From JAAUTT01 sp963846585 (GTDB taxonomy: Bacteria > Bacteroidota > Bacteroidia > Bacteroidales > JAAUTT01): a DNA stretch of 64,000 nt. Position 1 is the first letter of the stretch, and every line of letters begins with the position of its first letter. The notes below the pieces were generated by a model. That model was not told the origin of the DNA. It made no database searches and saw nothing but the letters and a program-made list of their open reading frames with translations. Positions 45,648-53,753 of this stretch are shown piece after piece. The position numbers and the translations under genes are program-made. The stretch spans positions 62,001 to 126,000 of the forward strand of contig CAWJWO010000015.1 of NCBI GenBank assembly GCA_963846585.1. The letters are read 5' to 3'.

Positions 45648-48080
45648 ATGAAATCGATACAAAATACTTTAAAAATATTCATATCAATAATATGTATATT
45701 AATTTCATTGTCAGCATTTAACCAGGAATCTAAAAGCCAGAATAAAGTACCAACAAAAGATGAAATTCTTAGCATGTCCTATGAGCAATTATTAAATATG
45801 CCATTCCAGGACCTTATTAATCTTGCAAATATTGTAGGCGTGAGTGCTGAGGAACTTCTTGAGATGATATTAAATAAAGATGTTTCATCAGCTTCAAAAT
45901 CAAAAGAAAAAGTATTACAATCCCCATTATCAACTACGGTTATCTCTAAAGATGAACTGGATAAATCCGGCGCTACCAATATAGCTGAAGCATTAAGGCT
46001 GGTGCCTGGAATGATTGTCCGGGAAAAAACCCCGGGCAATTATGATATTCATATACGTGGCAACGATAATATTCCTCCAAAAAATCTTGGCGTATATTCA
46101 GAGGATGCCCTTACACTAGTTATGATTGATAACCGGCCTGTATATAATTATGCTTTTGGCGGAACCTTCTGGGAAACCCTTCCGGTAGATATTAATGATG
46201 TTGAACGTATAGAAGTAATAAGGGGTCCTTCCAGTGCCCTGTATGGCCCTAATGCTGTCGCGGGAGTAATCAATATTATAACAAAACATCCGGATAACAG
46301 TAAACTTAGTGCAAGCGGCAATTTCCAGGAAGGTACCCGGAACACTACAATTGCTAACCTCGGGATAACGGGTGGAATTGGCAATAAATTCAGAATCAGA
46401 GTCTCTGGCAATTACCAGCACAGGGAAAGGTTCGAAAATAATTTTTATGTTAATGACTCGAATAAATATTATTCATACCAGCAATTGTTGAATGTTTCTC
46501 AGCTTCTTACCACCGGCCAAATAATTAATCCGAATCTTTCAATGGATAAATATGCAGGAAACGCTTTCCTTTATTACGATATAAATAAGGAAGTAAATTT
46601 GGCGCTTACAGGTGGCTTTCAACGTTCGGAAGTTACCACTACAGGCCTGGGTGAACATCCTATACCATATACAGGAAGGCAGTCGCATACTCAATATTTT
46701 GATCTGAAAGCTAAAATATACAATTTCACATTTCAAAGTAATTACTCGTTTGGAGACCAGCAGATAGAAAGAGGAGATCCTTCGTGGCACATCACACCAG
46801 ACATTTTTACTTCACTATTGGAATATGAATATAAAACCGATAAACTGACTTTGCGTCCCGGTATAAGTTATCAGCAGGCTGATTATTCTGATAAAAAATA
46901 TGTCAATACTGCCGACAGTGCAGGATTTTTAAATGGCAACAGGGAACTTAACGGGATGGCCGGATATATAAGAGCTGATTATAAGCCAACTCAAAAACTA
47001 AGGTTGATAGCCGCGTTAAGAGCTGATAAGTATAATATCCCTGATAAAACCTATTTTACCTATCAGTTTATTGCAACTTATAACCTGGATCAAAACAACC
47101 TGTTAAGGGCAGTTTACTCAAGGGCAAACCGGGGACCGTTCATGGTTGATTCCTATGCTGATTATTATTGGCAAAATGTTCCCGGATACAGTAATTTAAA
47201 CTTAGTGTGGCAGGGTAACAAGGATTTGAACCTACCTGTAATGGACATGTTTGAATTAGGATTCCGTACCAAATTAGCAGACAGGGTAATGGTTGACCTC
47301 GAAGCTTTCTATACCAGTATGAAAAATTACAGTTACTTCATACCAGATTCATTAACGGTAACAATGAATTGGCTGCCTGTATTAAATGGTGGAACTGCGC
47401 CAACTCAGCCAGGCAATGCAATTGGTTATGTAAGGTATCATAATTTCGATTTACAGTCACAACAATATGGAATAACCTGTAACGTGAGTGTTGTGATAAA
47501 CAATAATTTGAATTTCAGGTTATTTGGCACATTACAGAATACCCAGCTGAAAAATTTCTATCCTTATACTTTTTCCAGCGAATTTGGCAATATGATTTAT
47601 GGTACTAATGGTGTTGGAACTCAAATTGCAGCTGATGGCGCCAGCTTGTCCACTAATCCGGCATTAGTCAGTTATTTATTGTCAAATAACGGGAATAAAA
47701 CCTATACCTCATCAGGTGGCAATCCAATTACAAGTTCCCAATTGGTTAATGAAGCCAATACCAGCACTCCTGCTTTTTATGGCGGGGCAGCTGTAGATTA
47801 TACCCTATTTAAAAAGTTAAATATATATTCCATGGCTTATTTTTATTCTAACCAGACTATTGAAACATATGAAGTTGACGTTTCCAATGCTTTAAACGCT
47901 TCAGGTATGTATAAGGTAGAACCAAAAATAATTGTAGATGCTAAAGTTTCATATAAATTCTGGAATGAAAACCGTATATTTCTAAATGCAAGGAATTTAT
48001 TCAACAACGATAAAAGAGAGTTTGCATATACTGACAGGATTGGTGGAACATATTTGGTCGGCGTAAGCCTTAATTTTTAA
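45648..48080 (+). CDS. TonB-dependent outer-membrane receptor
   Basis: An 810-residue receptor with a signal peptide, a short leader region repeating LSMSYEQLLNMPFQDLINLAN, a plug domain (SPLSTTVISKDELDKSGATN, IEVIRGPSSALYGPNAVAGVINI) and a 22-strand-type barrel ending in GGTYLVGVSLNF with the C-terminal aromatic residue. No SusC-type carboxypeptidase-like N-terminal domain is visible. It follows a YfiR-like gene. The substrate is unknown; the style (iron/vitamin receptor family) suggests a metal chelate or small organic ligand. Confidence 0.92.
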   Translation: MKSIQNTLKIFISIICILISLSAFNQESKSQNKVPTKDEILSMSYEQLLNMPFQDLINLANIVGVSAEELLEMILNKDVSSASKSKEKVLQSPLSTTVISKDELDKSGATNIAEALRLVPGMIVREKTPGNYDIHIRGNDNIPPKNLGVYSEDALTLVMIDNRPVYNYAFGGTFWETLPVDINDVERIEVIRGPSSALYGPNAVAGVINIITKHPDNSKLSASGNFQEGTRNTTIANLGITGGIGNKFRIRVSGNYQHRERFENNFYVNDSNKYYSYQQLLNVSQLLTTGQIINPNLSMDKYAGNAFLYYDINKEVNLALTGGFQRSEVTTTGLGEHPIPYTGRQSHTQYFDLKAKIYNFTFQSNYSFGDQQIERGDPSWHITPDIFTSLLEYEYKTDKLTLRPGISYQQADYSDKKYVNTADSAGFLNGNRELNGMAGYIRADYKPTQKLRLIAALRADKYNIPDKTYFTYQFIATYNLDQNNLLRAVYSRANRGPFMVDSYADYYWQNVPGYSNLNLVWQGNKDLNLPVMDMFELGFRTKLADRVMVDLEAFYTSMKNYSYFIPDSLTVTMNWLPVLNGGTAPTQPGNAIGYVRYHNFDLQSQQYGITCNVSVVINNNLNFRLFGTLQNTQLKNFYPYTFSSEFGNMIYGTNGVGTQIAADGASLSTNPALVSYLLSNNGNKTYTSSGGNPITSSQLVNEANTSTPAFYGGAAVDYTLFKKLNIYSMAYFYSNQTIETYEVDVSNALNASGMYKVEPKIIVDAKVSYKFWNENRIFLNARNLFNNDKREFAYTDRIGGTYLVGVSLNF

Positions 48081-48108
48081 TACAATGTCATTTACTTAAG
48101 CAATTTTT

Positions 48109-48187
48109 GACCCCAACCCCTTAAGAAGGGGCTATAACTTTATTTAGAAAGCAGTTAGCCCTCCTTATTAAGGAGGGTTGGGAGGTT
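48109..48187. repeat. hairpin of CCCCTTAAGAAGGGG type after the TonB receptor gene
   Basis: ACCCCAACCCCTTAAGAAGG... (48110-48139) and AGTTAGCCCTCCTTATTAAG...GGTTGGG (48154-48184) are approximate reverse complements, each containing a smaller hairpin. It lies 29 nt after the stop codon, so it can terminate the receptor transcript. A half-copy-like GTTTTTAAGGGGTCGGGGG is at about 41814-41832. Confidence 0.55.
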
Positions 48188-48270
48188 TAAACAATTAAAT
48201 TAATAAATTTAACTTAAACAAAAGGTATTGATTTTAAGTACATTTAACCAAAAGGCCTGAGCATTGTTTA

Positions 48271-48303
48271 CTAAGCACTAAGCACTATGCACTAAGCACT
48301 ATT
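48271..48303. repeat. CTAAGCA/CTATGCA word repeat before mtnA
   Basis: Imperfect 7-bp words ending 4 nt before the mtnA ATG, so they cover the ribosome-binding region. The same word family as 1181-1206, 2381-2411 and 13225-13342. Confidence 0.6.
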
Positions 48304-48307
48304 TCTT

Positions 48308-49417
48308 ATGTTAGTCAACAAAAAACATTACAGGACTATTTGGTTTAAGAATGAAAGTTCTGATATAGTTTGCATTATTGACCAGAGGTTTTTACCCCAT
48401 AAGTTCATTGTGGAAGAAATTTCCACTGTGGACGAAATGGTTACAGCCATAAATAATATGCATTTAAGGGGTGCAGGATTAATTGGTGCAGCAGCAGGAT
48501 ATGGAATATACCTGGCAACATTGGAAGCTGAAAAAGCAAAATTGTTCGATGTTTCAATTCAAAACTCGGCAAATAAATTAATCAATTCAAGGCCAACGGC
48601 TGTAAACCTCATATGGGCTGTTAACAGGCAGTTACAGGCAATTAATAAAAGTTCTGATTTTAAAGTTAAAAAAAACCTAGCGAGGGAAATAGCAATAAAT
48701 ATTGCTGATGAGGATGTACTCAACTGTAAAAGTATAGGCATTAACGGCTTAAAAATCATTGAAGATATCAGTAATAAAAAACATGGATCGACAGTCAATA
48801 TCCTTACTCATTGTAATGCCGGATGGCTTGCATTTGTTGACTATGGGTCGGCATTAGCTCCAATTTATGAGGCATTTCATAAAGGAATAAATGTACATGT
48901 TTGGGTAGATGAGACCAGGCCCAGGAACCAGGGTTCCGGTTTAACGGCATGGGAACTGCTTAATGAGGGTGTACCTCATACTATTATTGCTGATAATGCC
49001 GGCGGGCATTTAATGCAAAAAGGAATGGTAGACATGGTAATTACGGGGGCTGACAGGGTTACAAGGACCGGAGATGCGGCAAATAAAACAGGTACTTATT
49101 TAAAAGCACTTGCTGCAAAAGACAATAATATTCCATTTTACATTGCCTTGCCATTCTCAACTTTCGACTGGAAAATGACTGACGGTTTACGGGAAATTCC
49201 AATAGAAGAGAGGGACCCTAACGAGGTGAAATATATTACAGGCCTTTATAATAATAAATTAACTAAGGTTTTGTTAACACCTGCTAAAAGCAAAGCATTA
49301 AATTATGGGTTTGATATTACCCCTGCCAGGTTGATAACAGGATTAATTACAGAACGAGGCATATGTAATGCAAATGAGAAGAGTATAATAGAATTATTCC
49401 CAGATAAAACTTTATAA
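48308..49417 (+). CDS. mtnA: methylthioribose-1-phosphate isomerase family protein MtnA
   Basis: A 369-residue aldose-ketose isomerase of the eIF2B-related family, which converts 5-methylthioribose-1-phosphate (or 5-deoxyribose-1-phosphate) to the ribulose form. It shows IVDQRFLPH-like CIIDQRFLPHKF, NMHLRGAGLIGAAAGYGIYL, ILTHCNAGWLAFVDYGSALAP with the catalytic Cys, VWVDETRPRNQGSGLTAWEL, and ITGADRVTRTGDAANKTGTY with the catalytic Asp. The next gene begins at its last base, so the two are coupled. Confidence 0.92.
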   Translation: MLVNKKHYRTIWFKNESSDIVCIIDQRFLPHKFIVEEISTVDEMVTAINNMHLRGAGLIGAAAGYGIYLATLEAEKAKLFDVSIQNSANKLINSRPTAVNLIWAVNRQLQAINKSSDFKVKKNLAREIAINIADEDVLNCKSIGINGLKIIEDISNKKHGSTVNILTHCNAGWLAFVDYGSALAPIYEAFHKGINVHVWVDETRPRNQGSGLTAWELLNEGVPHTIIADNAGGHLMQKGMVDMVITGADRVTRTGDAANKTGTYLKALAAKDNNIPFYIALPFSTFDWKMTDGLREIPIEERDPNEVKYITGLYNNKLTKVLLTPAKSKALNYGFDITPARLITGLITERGICNANEKSIIELFPDKTL

Positions 49418-50004
49418 TGGAAAGTGAAGGTGTAATAAAGTTTAACTTAAACTGGGTAAAAACAAAACCGGTTGAATTTGAATTTTTTGAATCCTTGAAT
49501 TACTGGCGTAATTATTTATATGAGTTGGGTTTGATCGGAGTTAATGAACAGGGTATTGGTTTTGGTAATATAAGTTCACGTTTTAATAAGAAACAGTTCA
49601 TCATAAGTGGATCAGGAACAGGTAAAATTAAAACTCTTTCAATAGATCATTATTCCTTAGTAACTTCATATGATATTGAAACTAATACACTTAATTCAGC
49701 AGGTCCGGTAGAAGCATCTTCTGAATCGCTTACACATGCTGCTGTGTACGAGTCGGATATAAACATTAACTCTGTTATACATGTGCATCACCGGGGATTA
49801 TGGGAAATTTATATTAATGTTCTCCCAACATCTGATCAATCAGTTGAATATGGAACTCCGGCTATGGCAAGAGAGGTAAAAAGGCTATTTTTAAATACTG
49901 ACCTGTCTGACAGGAAAATATTAATCATGGGAGGACATCGCGATGGTATCCTTACTTTTGGCAATAATATTGACGAAGCAGTTAGAGTTTTACAACAAAT
50001 GTAA
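49417..50004 (+). CDS. class II aldolase family protein (MtnB-like dehydratase or Ald2-like aldolase)
   Basis: A 195-residue zinc enzyme of the AraD/FucA/MtnB superfamily. It has GFGNISSRF and FIISGSGTGKI as phosphate-binding loops, the metal ligands in VIHVHHRGLWE, and GGHRDGILTFGNNIDEAV with the third histidine. Its start overlaps the mtnA stop by one base. In methionine salvage the partner would be MtnB; in 5-deoxyadenosine salvage it would be the aldolase Ald2. The other mtn genes are not in the window, so both readings stand. Confidence 0.8.
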   Translation: MESEGVIKFNLNWVKTKPVEFEFFESLNYWRNYLYELGLIGVNEQGIGFGNISSRFNKKQFIISGSGTGKIKTLSIDHYSLVTSYDIETNTLNSAGPVEASSESLTHAAVYESDININSVIHVHHRGLWEIYINVLPTSDQSVEYGTPAMAREVKRLFLNTDLSDRKILIMGGHRDGILTFGNNIDEAVRVLQQM

Positions 50005-50068
50005 GTTTGCAATTGTTTAGAAGTGTAGTTTTTCATTTATTTATAAAGGCTACAAAAAACCTTAAAAT

Positions 50069-50135
50069 ATGGCTAAACATGTATTCATCTTGTTTTGGTT
50101 TGAAAAAAGCACCCTGAAACATTTGCGATTTCATT
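50069..50135 (+). pseudogene. 5' fragment of a UbiA-family prenyltransferase gene, cut by IS66
   Basis: Twenty-two codons starting with ATG at 50069 (MAKHVFILFWFEKSTLKHLR and FH) before the frame runs into the IS66 left end. Removing the IS and one copy of its 8-bp duplication joins this exactly in frame with the 3' fragment from 52914, giving about 301 residues and a continuous RFHFSFFLMPVFLFALSQ. It begins 64 nt after the aldolase gene. Confidence 0.85.
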
Positions 50136-50158
50136 GTATCCACCCGACCAACCCCATC

Positions 50159-51859
50159 TTACACCAATAAATTTTTATCTATAAATTGCGGTAGCAGATA
50201 TTTGAGCTGAGATTTTTTGGTATCGTTAATATTTCTGATCACATATTCCAGCCATTTTTGAGGATTGATACCATGTTTTTTGCAGGTTCCAAAGAAGCTA
50301 TAAAACATAGCTATATTTTCGGCTCCATGGTGCGATCCGGCGAACATATAATTTTTCCTCCCCAAAGCCAGAGCTCTAATAGAGTTTTCGATTAAGTTAT
50401 TGTCTATCTCCAAGTTACCATCTTTAAGATAATTCATCAACGTATCCCAACGGTTTATACAATAATCAAATGCTTTGCCTATGGGACTTTTGGGTAATAC
50501 TTTGTCCCTGTTAGCTGCTATAAACTTACTCATTTCGTTTAATATGGGCAATGATTTATCCAGCCTCAAAGCATGCCGCATTTGGGCCGATAACCCATCT
50601 TCACGTGCAGTTCTCTCAATAGAATATAACTTTTGAATCAATATCATAACAGTGGATGCCCTTTCCTTATCGTTTTCCAGGGCTCTCTCTACCATCCGCC
50701 TGGCATGTGCCATGCAACCAAGATGTGTTACACCCTCGTTTCGTGCAAAGTGTTCGTAAACGGCATACCCATCTGTTTGTAAATATCCTTTATAAGTCGC
50801 TAGATTTTTTAATGGGGCATCCAGTCCCCTTCCTTTGTGATAATCGAAAAATACCGCATTTTGCATTGGTGCATTGTACACCCACATATATCCCTGATGG
50901 GTGGCTCCCGGTTTATCACGATCCAGAACTTTTATAGGGCTTTCGTCTACTTGCAAATAAGGGTTTTCTAAAACGTAAGCCTTATGAACTGTATATAGTA
51001 GACGAATATGATTGGATGTCAAGCTAACCCATGAATCCATTGTGGAGGCAGGAACATGAACACCCTCTTGTTTAAACATTTGTATTTTCCTGTGTAGTGG
51101 TATGTGATATACAAATTTATCTACCGTGATATTGGAAAGCAAACCCGGTCCGGCCATACATTTTGGAATGGGTCGATTCAAAGGGGCGATGACCTGTCTT
51201 TGAGCACCTGTTTCATCTTCTTTAGTGATATAAACGCCACGTATATAATCAATTCTCTTTAATCTTCCAGGAATATATTCTAATTCAGAGGTGATTTGCT
51301 CGCCTATTTTATCCATACCTGAAACATCCTCTGTTGGTTCCAGCAGTACCTTTTCTACTGGTATATGGGATGGTATTTCAAAACGTCCAGGGTGTGGCTT
51401 GGAAGGTTTTGTCCGTTCATAGCTAATTTGTTGCTTGTCAGCTTCTATTACCGCTTCTATCTTTTCATCCCCAAATTCAAAAGGGATCGTTAGCTGGTCT
51501 GGATGCTCATTCGATTCAAAACGCTCCCGTTTGGAACCAAAGAGCATCCTTTGAAACTGGGCTATTTGAAATTTCTGATCTTCTATCGTAATATTCTGAT
51601 CCTCTATTGTTACATTCTGATCCTCTATTGTTACATTCTGATCCTCTATTGTTACATTCTGATCCTCTATTGTTACATTCTGATCCTCTATTGTTACATT
51701 CTGATCCTCTATTGTTACATTCTGATCTTCTATAGTTGAAGTTAGTTTTGTGATTTCAGCAGCAAGATTAGAAATTGCCAATTCTTTTTGAGCAAGATTT
51801 TCCAAAAGAAAAAGTTTTTCTTTTAAAAATTCATGAGGTATATTTTGCTCTGTTTGCAT
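50159..51859 (-). CDS. tnpC: IS66 transposase TnpC (DDE)
   Basis: A 566-residue transposase. An N-terminal coiled coil is followed by DNA-binding and catalytic regions. DDE candidates are the Asp in YLQVDESPIKV, the Asp in YLQTDGYAVYEHF, and the Glu in IDNNLIENSIRALALGRKNY. GCMAHARRMVERAL and FAGSHHGAENIAMFYSFFGT complete the IS66 pattern. The CxxC zinc-finger pairs found in many IS66 TnpC are not visible. The coiled coil holds a heptad unit, TIEDQNV, repeated six times identically, with two variants after it. Confidence 0.95.
   Translation of the reverse strand: MQTEQNIPHEFLKEKLFLLENLAQKELAISNLAAEITKLTSTIEDQNVTIEDQNVTIEDQNVTIEDQNVTIEDQNVTIEDQNVTIEDQNITIEDQKFQIAQFQRMLFGSKRERFESNEHPDQLTIPFEFGDEKIEAVIEADKQQISYERTKPSKPHPGRFEIPSHIPVEKVLLEPTEDVSGMDKIGEQITSELEYIPGRLKRIDYIRGVYITKEDETGAQRQVIAPLNRPIPKCMAGPGLLSNITVDKFVYHIPLHRKIQMFKQEGVHVPASTMDSWVSLTSNHIRLLYTVHKAYVLENPYLQVDESPIKVLDRDKPGATHQGYMWVYNAPMQNAVFFDYHKGRGLDAPLKNLATYKGYLQTDGYAVYEHFARNEGVTHLGCMAHARRMVERALENDKERASTVMILIQKLYSIERTAREDGLSAQMRHALRLDKSLPILNEMSKFIAANRDKVLPKSPIGKAFDYCINRWDTLMNYLKDGNLEIDNNLIENSIRALALGRKNYMFAGSHHGAENIAMFYSFFGTCKKHGINPQKWLEYVIRNINDTKKSQLKYLLPQFIDKNLLV
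51580..51740. repeat. 21-bp tandem repeats inside tnpC
   Basis: Six perfect 21-bp units (51601-51726) flanked by one diverged unit on each side. Each unit encodes one heptad TIEDQNV, giving a coiled coil with Ile at one core position and Gln at the other. Perfect identity indicates recent expansion by slippage, in frame, so the transposase stays intact. Confidence 0.9.
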
Positions 51860-52151
51860 AGCATAAATATAGCCAAAAGTATTGATTTCATTAACGTTTT
51901 AATGGATTATTTTTCTTTAAAATAGCCTGATTTTTTGATCGTTGATTTAATAAAACACCCCTGAAAAAAATCCTTTTTTGAAGCTGTTAAATCTCTTCTG
52001 TTTTAATTTTTCGGTATATGGGTTAATGGGCTGGTAAGGTATCATGCAACCATCCGTAATGCTTGTAAAATAAAGGATTTTTATTACATCACCATATGTA
52101 TTATGTATATATACTTGCGGTTTCTATAAAAAATCTTATATCAAAACACTT

Positions 52152-52499
52152 TTAAGCTCCTTTTTTTAACAAATATCGTTTACGCATTGTCACATTCTTC
52201 AACGATAACCCTTCTATAATCATGACAAGTTTTGACCAATCAAGGCTACCTTCGGTAATTACCGGAATTTCAAAGTTGCCTCTTTCCAACCTTTTCCAGT
52301 AAAGTACAAAACCTCCGTTTTCCCAATGAAGAAGTTTTACCTGGTTCCGGCGTCGGTTAAAAAAAACATACACTTCTCCACAGGTGGGATTACGTTCTAA
52401 TTTGTTACGCACAATCCCGCATAAAGAATCAAAACCGCCACGCATATCCGTGGGGGATGAATATAAATAATATTGGTGGGTGGATGTCAGCGAAAACAT
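52152..52499 (-). CDS. tnpB: IS66 accessory protein TnpB
   Basis: A 115-residue protein of the IS66 Orf2/TnpB family: YYLYSSPTDMRGGFDSLCGI, PTCGEVYVFFNRRRNQVKLL, HWENGGFVLYWKRLERGNFE. It is required with TnpA for transposition of IS66-type elements, but its biochemical role is not settled. It is separated from tnpC by 292 bp in which I see no gene, and lies 6 nt after tnpA. Confidence 0.95.
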   Translation of the reverse strand: MFSLTSTHQYYLYSSPTDMRGGFDSLCGIVRNKLERNPTCGEVYVFFNRRRNQVKLLHWENGGFVLYWKRLERGNFEIPVITEGSLDWSKLVMIIEGLSLKNVTMRKRYLLKKGA

Positions 52500-52505
52500 A
52501 GTCCT

Positions 52506-52835
52506 TTACAGTAAACTGATCAGGGATCGCAACATTGGTAAATCCATTTCCTGATTTAATTTTACTCTTACTCCATTGGGATAGCTGATCTCGATTTCAA
52601 TATTCTTTGCAATGGTTTGTTCAGGCTGTTTGGTCGGTGAGGATATAACGACCGGAATAAATTTCTCTTCGGTTTTTAATTCAGCTTCCCTGTATTTCTT
52701 GTGCCAATTGTAAAAGGTAGCTGAACTTACTCCGTGTTCTTTGCAATATAATTTCTTTACCATTCCGCTTTCGATGCAGGACTTTACAAATGCAAATTTT
52801 TCTTTCTCGCTTTTTCCCCTTAAATTGCTCCCCAT
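52506..52835 (-). CDS. tnpA: IS66 accessory protein TnpA (HTH)
   Basis: A 109-residue protein with a helix-turn-helix like that of IS3/IS66 OrfA proteins (KSCIESGMVKKLYCKEHGVS, ATFYNWHKKYREAE) and the C-terminal VRVKLNQEMDLPMLRSLISL typical of IS66 TnpA. It starts 49 nt inside the right inverted repeat. It is the first gene of the transposition operon. Confidence 0.93.
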   Translation of the reverse strand: MGSNLRGKSEKEKFAFVKSCIESGMVKKLYCKEHGVSSATFYNWHKKYREAELKTEEKFIPVVISSPTKQPEQTIAKNIEIEISYPNGVRVKLNQEMDLPMLRSLISLL

Positions 52836-52905
52836 GTTTTTATTTTTGGGGTAAAGTTACCAAGCTTGATTATGACCTCATATATGGGGTTGGTCGGGGG
52901 GATAC

Positions 52906-53752
52906 ATTTCATTTTTCATTTTTTTTAATGCCAGTATTTTTATTTGCGTTAAGTCAAGCCATTATAATAAATTGGACTACAACGGCAATTGCATTTTTAA
53001 TTCTTCATTTGTTTATATTCCCATCAAGTAATGGATATAACAGTTACCAGGATAGAGATGAAACCAGCATTGGAGGCTTAAAAAACCCTCCAAAAGTTAC
53101 TGAAAATTTATATTATGTTTCTTTATTGATGGATAGTATTGGAATATTGTCGGGTCTAATGGTTTCAGTATATTTTTCTTTATTCGTGCTGATTTTTGTG
53201 TTGGCTTCCAGAGCCTATAGTTTCAGGAAAATTCGTTTAAAAAAGTACCCGATAATAGGATTTTTAACGGTTTTTATTTTTCAGGGTGCATTTGTTTATA
53301 TGATGTCATTGTATGCAATCACAAATTTTTCACTTCAAATTTTTTCTTTAAATAATATTATTTGTATGTGTTCTTCAAGTTTGTTTATTGGCAGTATTTA
53401 TCCATTGACCCAAATTTACCAGCATGAAGCTGATAAAAAGGACGGTGTAATAAGTATTAGCTATAAACTCGGATATATTGGCACTTTTATATTTTCTTCT
53501 ATTTTATTTTTAATTTCAAACCTTTTATTAATATATTATTTCAACTTAAAGCAACATAACTTGGATTTATTATTATTTATAATAATTATGCTTCCCGTTG
53601 TCGCTTATTTCTTCATTTGGTTTTTTAAAGTTTGGAAAGATACAAAACAAGCAAATTTTGAAAACACCATGAACATGAATATCCTCACATCTGCCTGCCT
53701 AAATACATATTTTGCAATATTGGTCTTAAATAATATTTACACTTGGTTTTAA
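52906..53752 (+). pseudogene. 3' part of a UbiA-family prenyltransferase gene, cut by IS66
   Basis: A polytopic membrane protein of about 275 residues with UbiA-type Asp-rich loops NGYNSYQDRDETSIGG (residues near 40) and YQHEADKKDGV in the second half, plus eight or so hydrophobic helices. Only the first 27 residues are lost relative to the reconstructed gene if translation restarts at the ATG at 52928. The frame is also open leftward into the IS to about 52790. It is followed 1 nt later by the PKS gene. UbiA enzymes prenylate aromatic acceptors or transfer related lipids; here the acceptor is probably the PKS product. Confidence 0.85.
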
Positions 53753-53753
53753 T

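Larger units (their letters stand above)
50136..52905 (-). mobile_element. IS66-family insertion sequence, complete, with 8-bp target duplication
   Basis: A 2770-bp element with 22-bp terminal inverted repeats (50136-50157 and 52884-52905, one mismatch, starting GTATCC) and a perfect 8-bp direct duplication ATTTCATT (50128-50135 and 52906-52913), the size expected for IS66. It carries tnpA, tnpB and tnpC on the minus strand. All three frames are open, and the DDE residues of TnpC are present, so it may be active. It inserted into the first gene of the polyketide operon. Confidence 0.95.

Noticed and set aside
50005..50068. A tRNA or small RNA between the aldolase and UbiA genes
   Set aside because: No cloverleaf or strong hairpin; the sequence is a plain short leader. 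I found no tRNA anywhere in the window.
51503..51739. Plus-strand open frame of repeated LILYCYI units opposite tnpC
   Set aside because: It is the antisense shadow of the 21-bp repeat array and has no ribosome-binding site or homologue that I recognise.
51580..51740. Possible CRISPR array or minisatellite independent of a gene
   Set aside because: The 21-bp units encode heptads in frame within the intact tnpC.
52790..52905. Start of the UbiA gene inside the IS66 right end
   Set aside because: The frame is open by chance; the true 5' end lies at 50069 on the other side of the element, as the exact in-frame rejoining shows.
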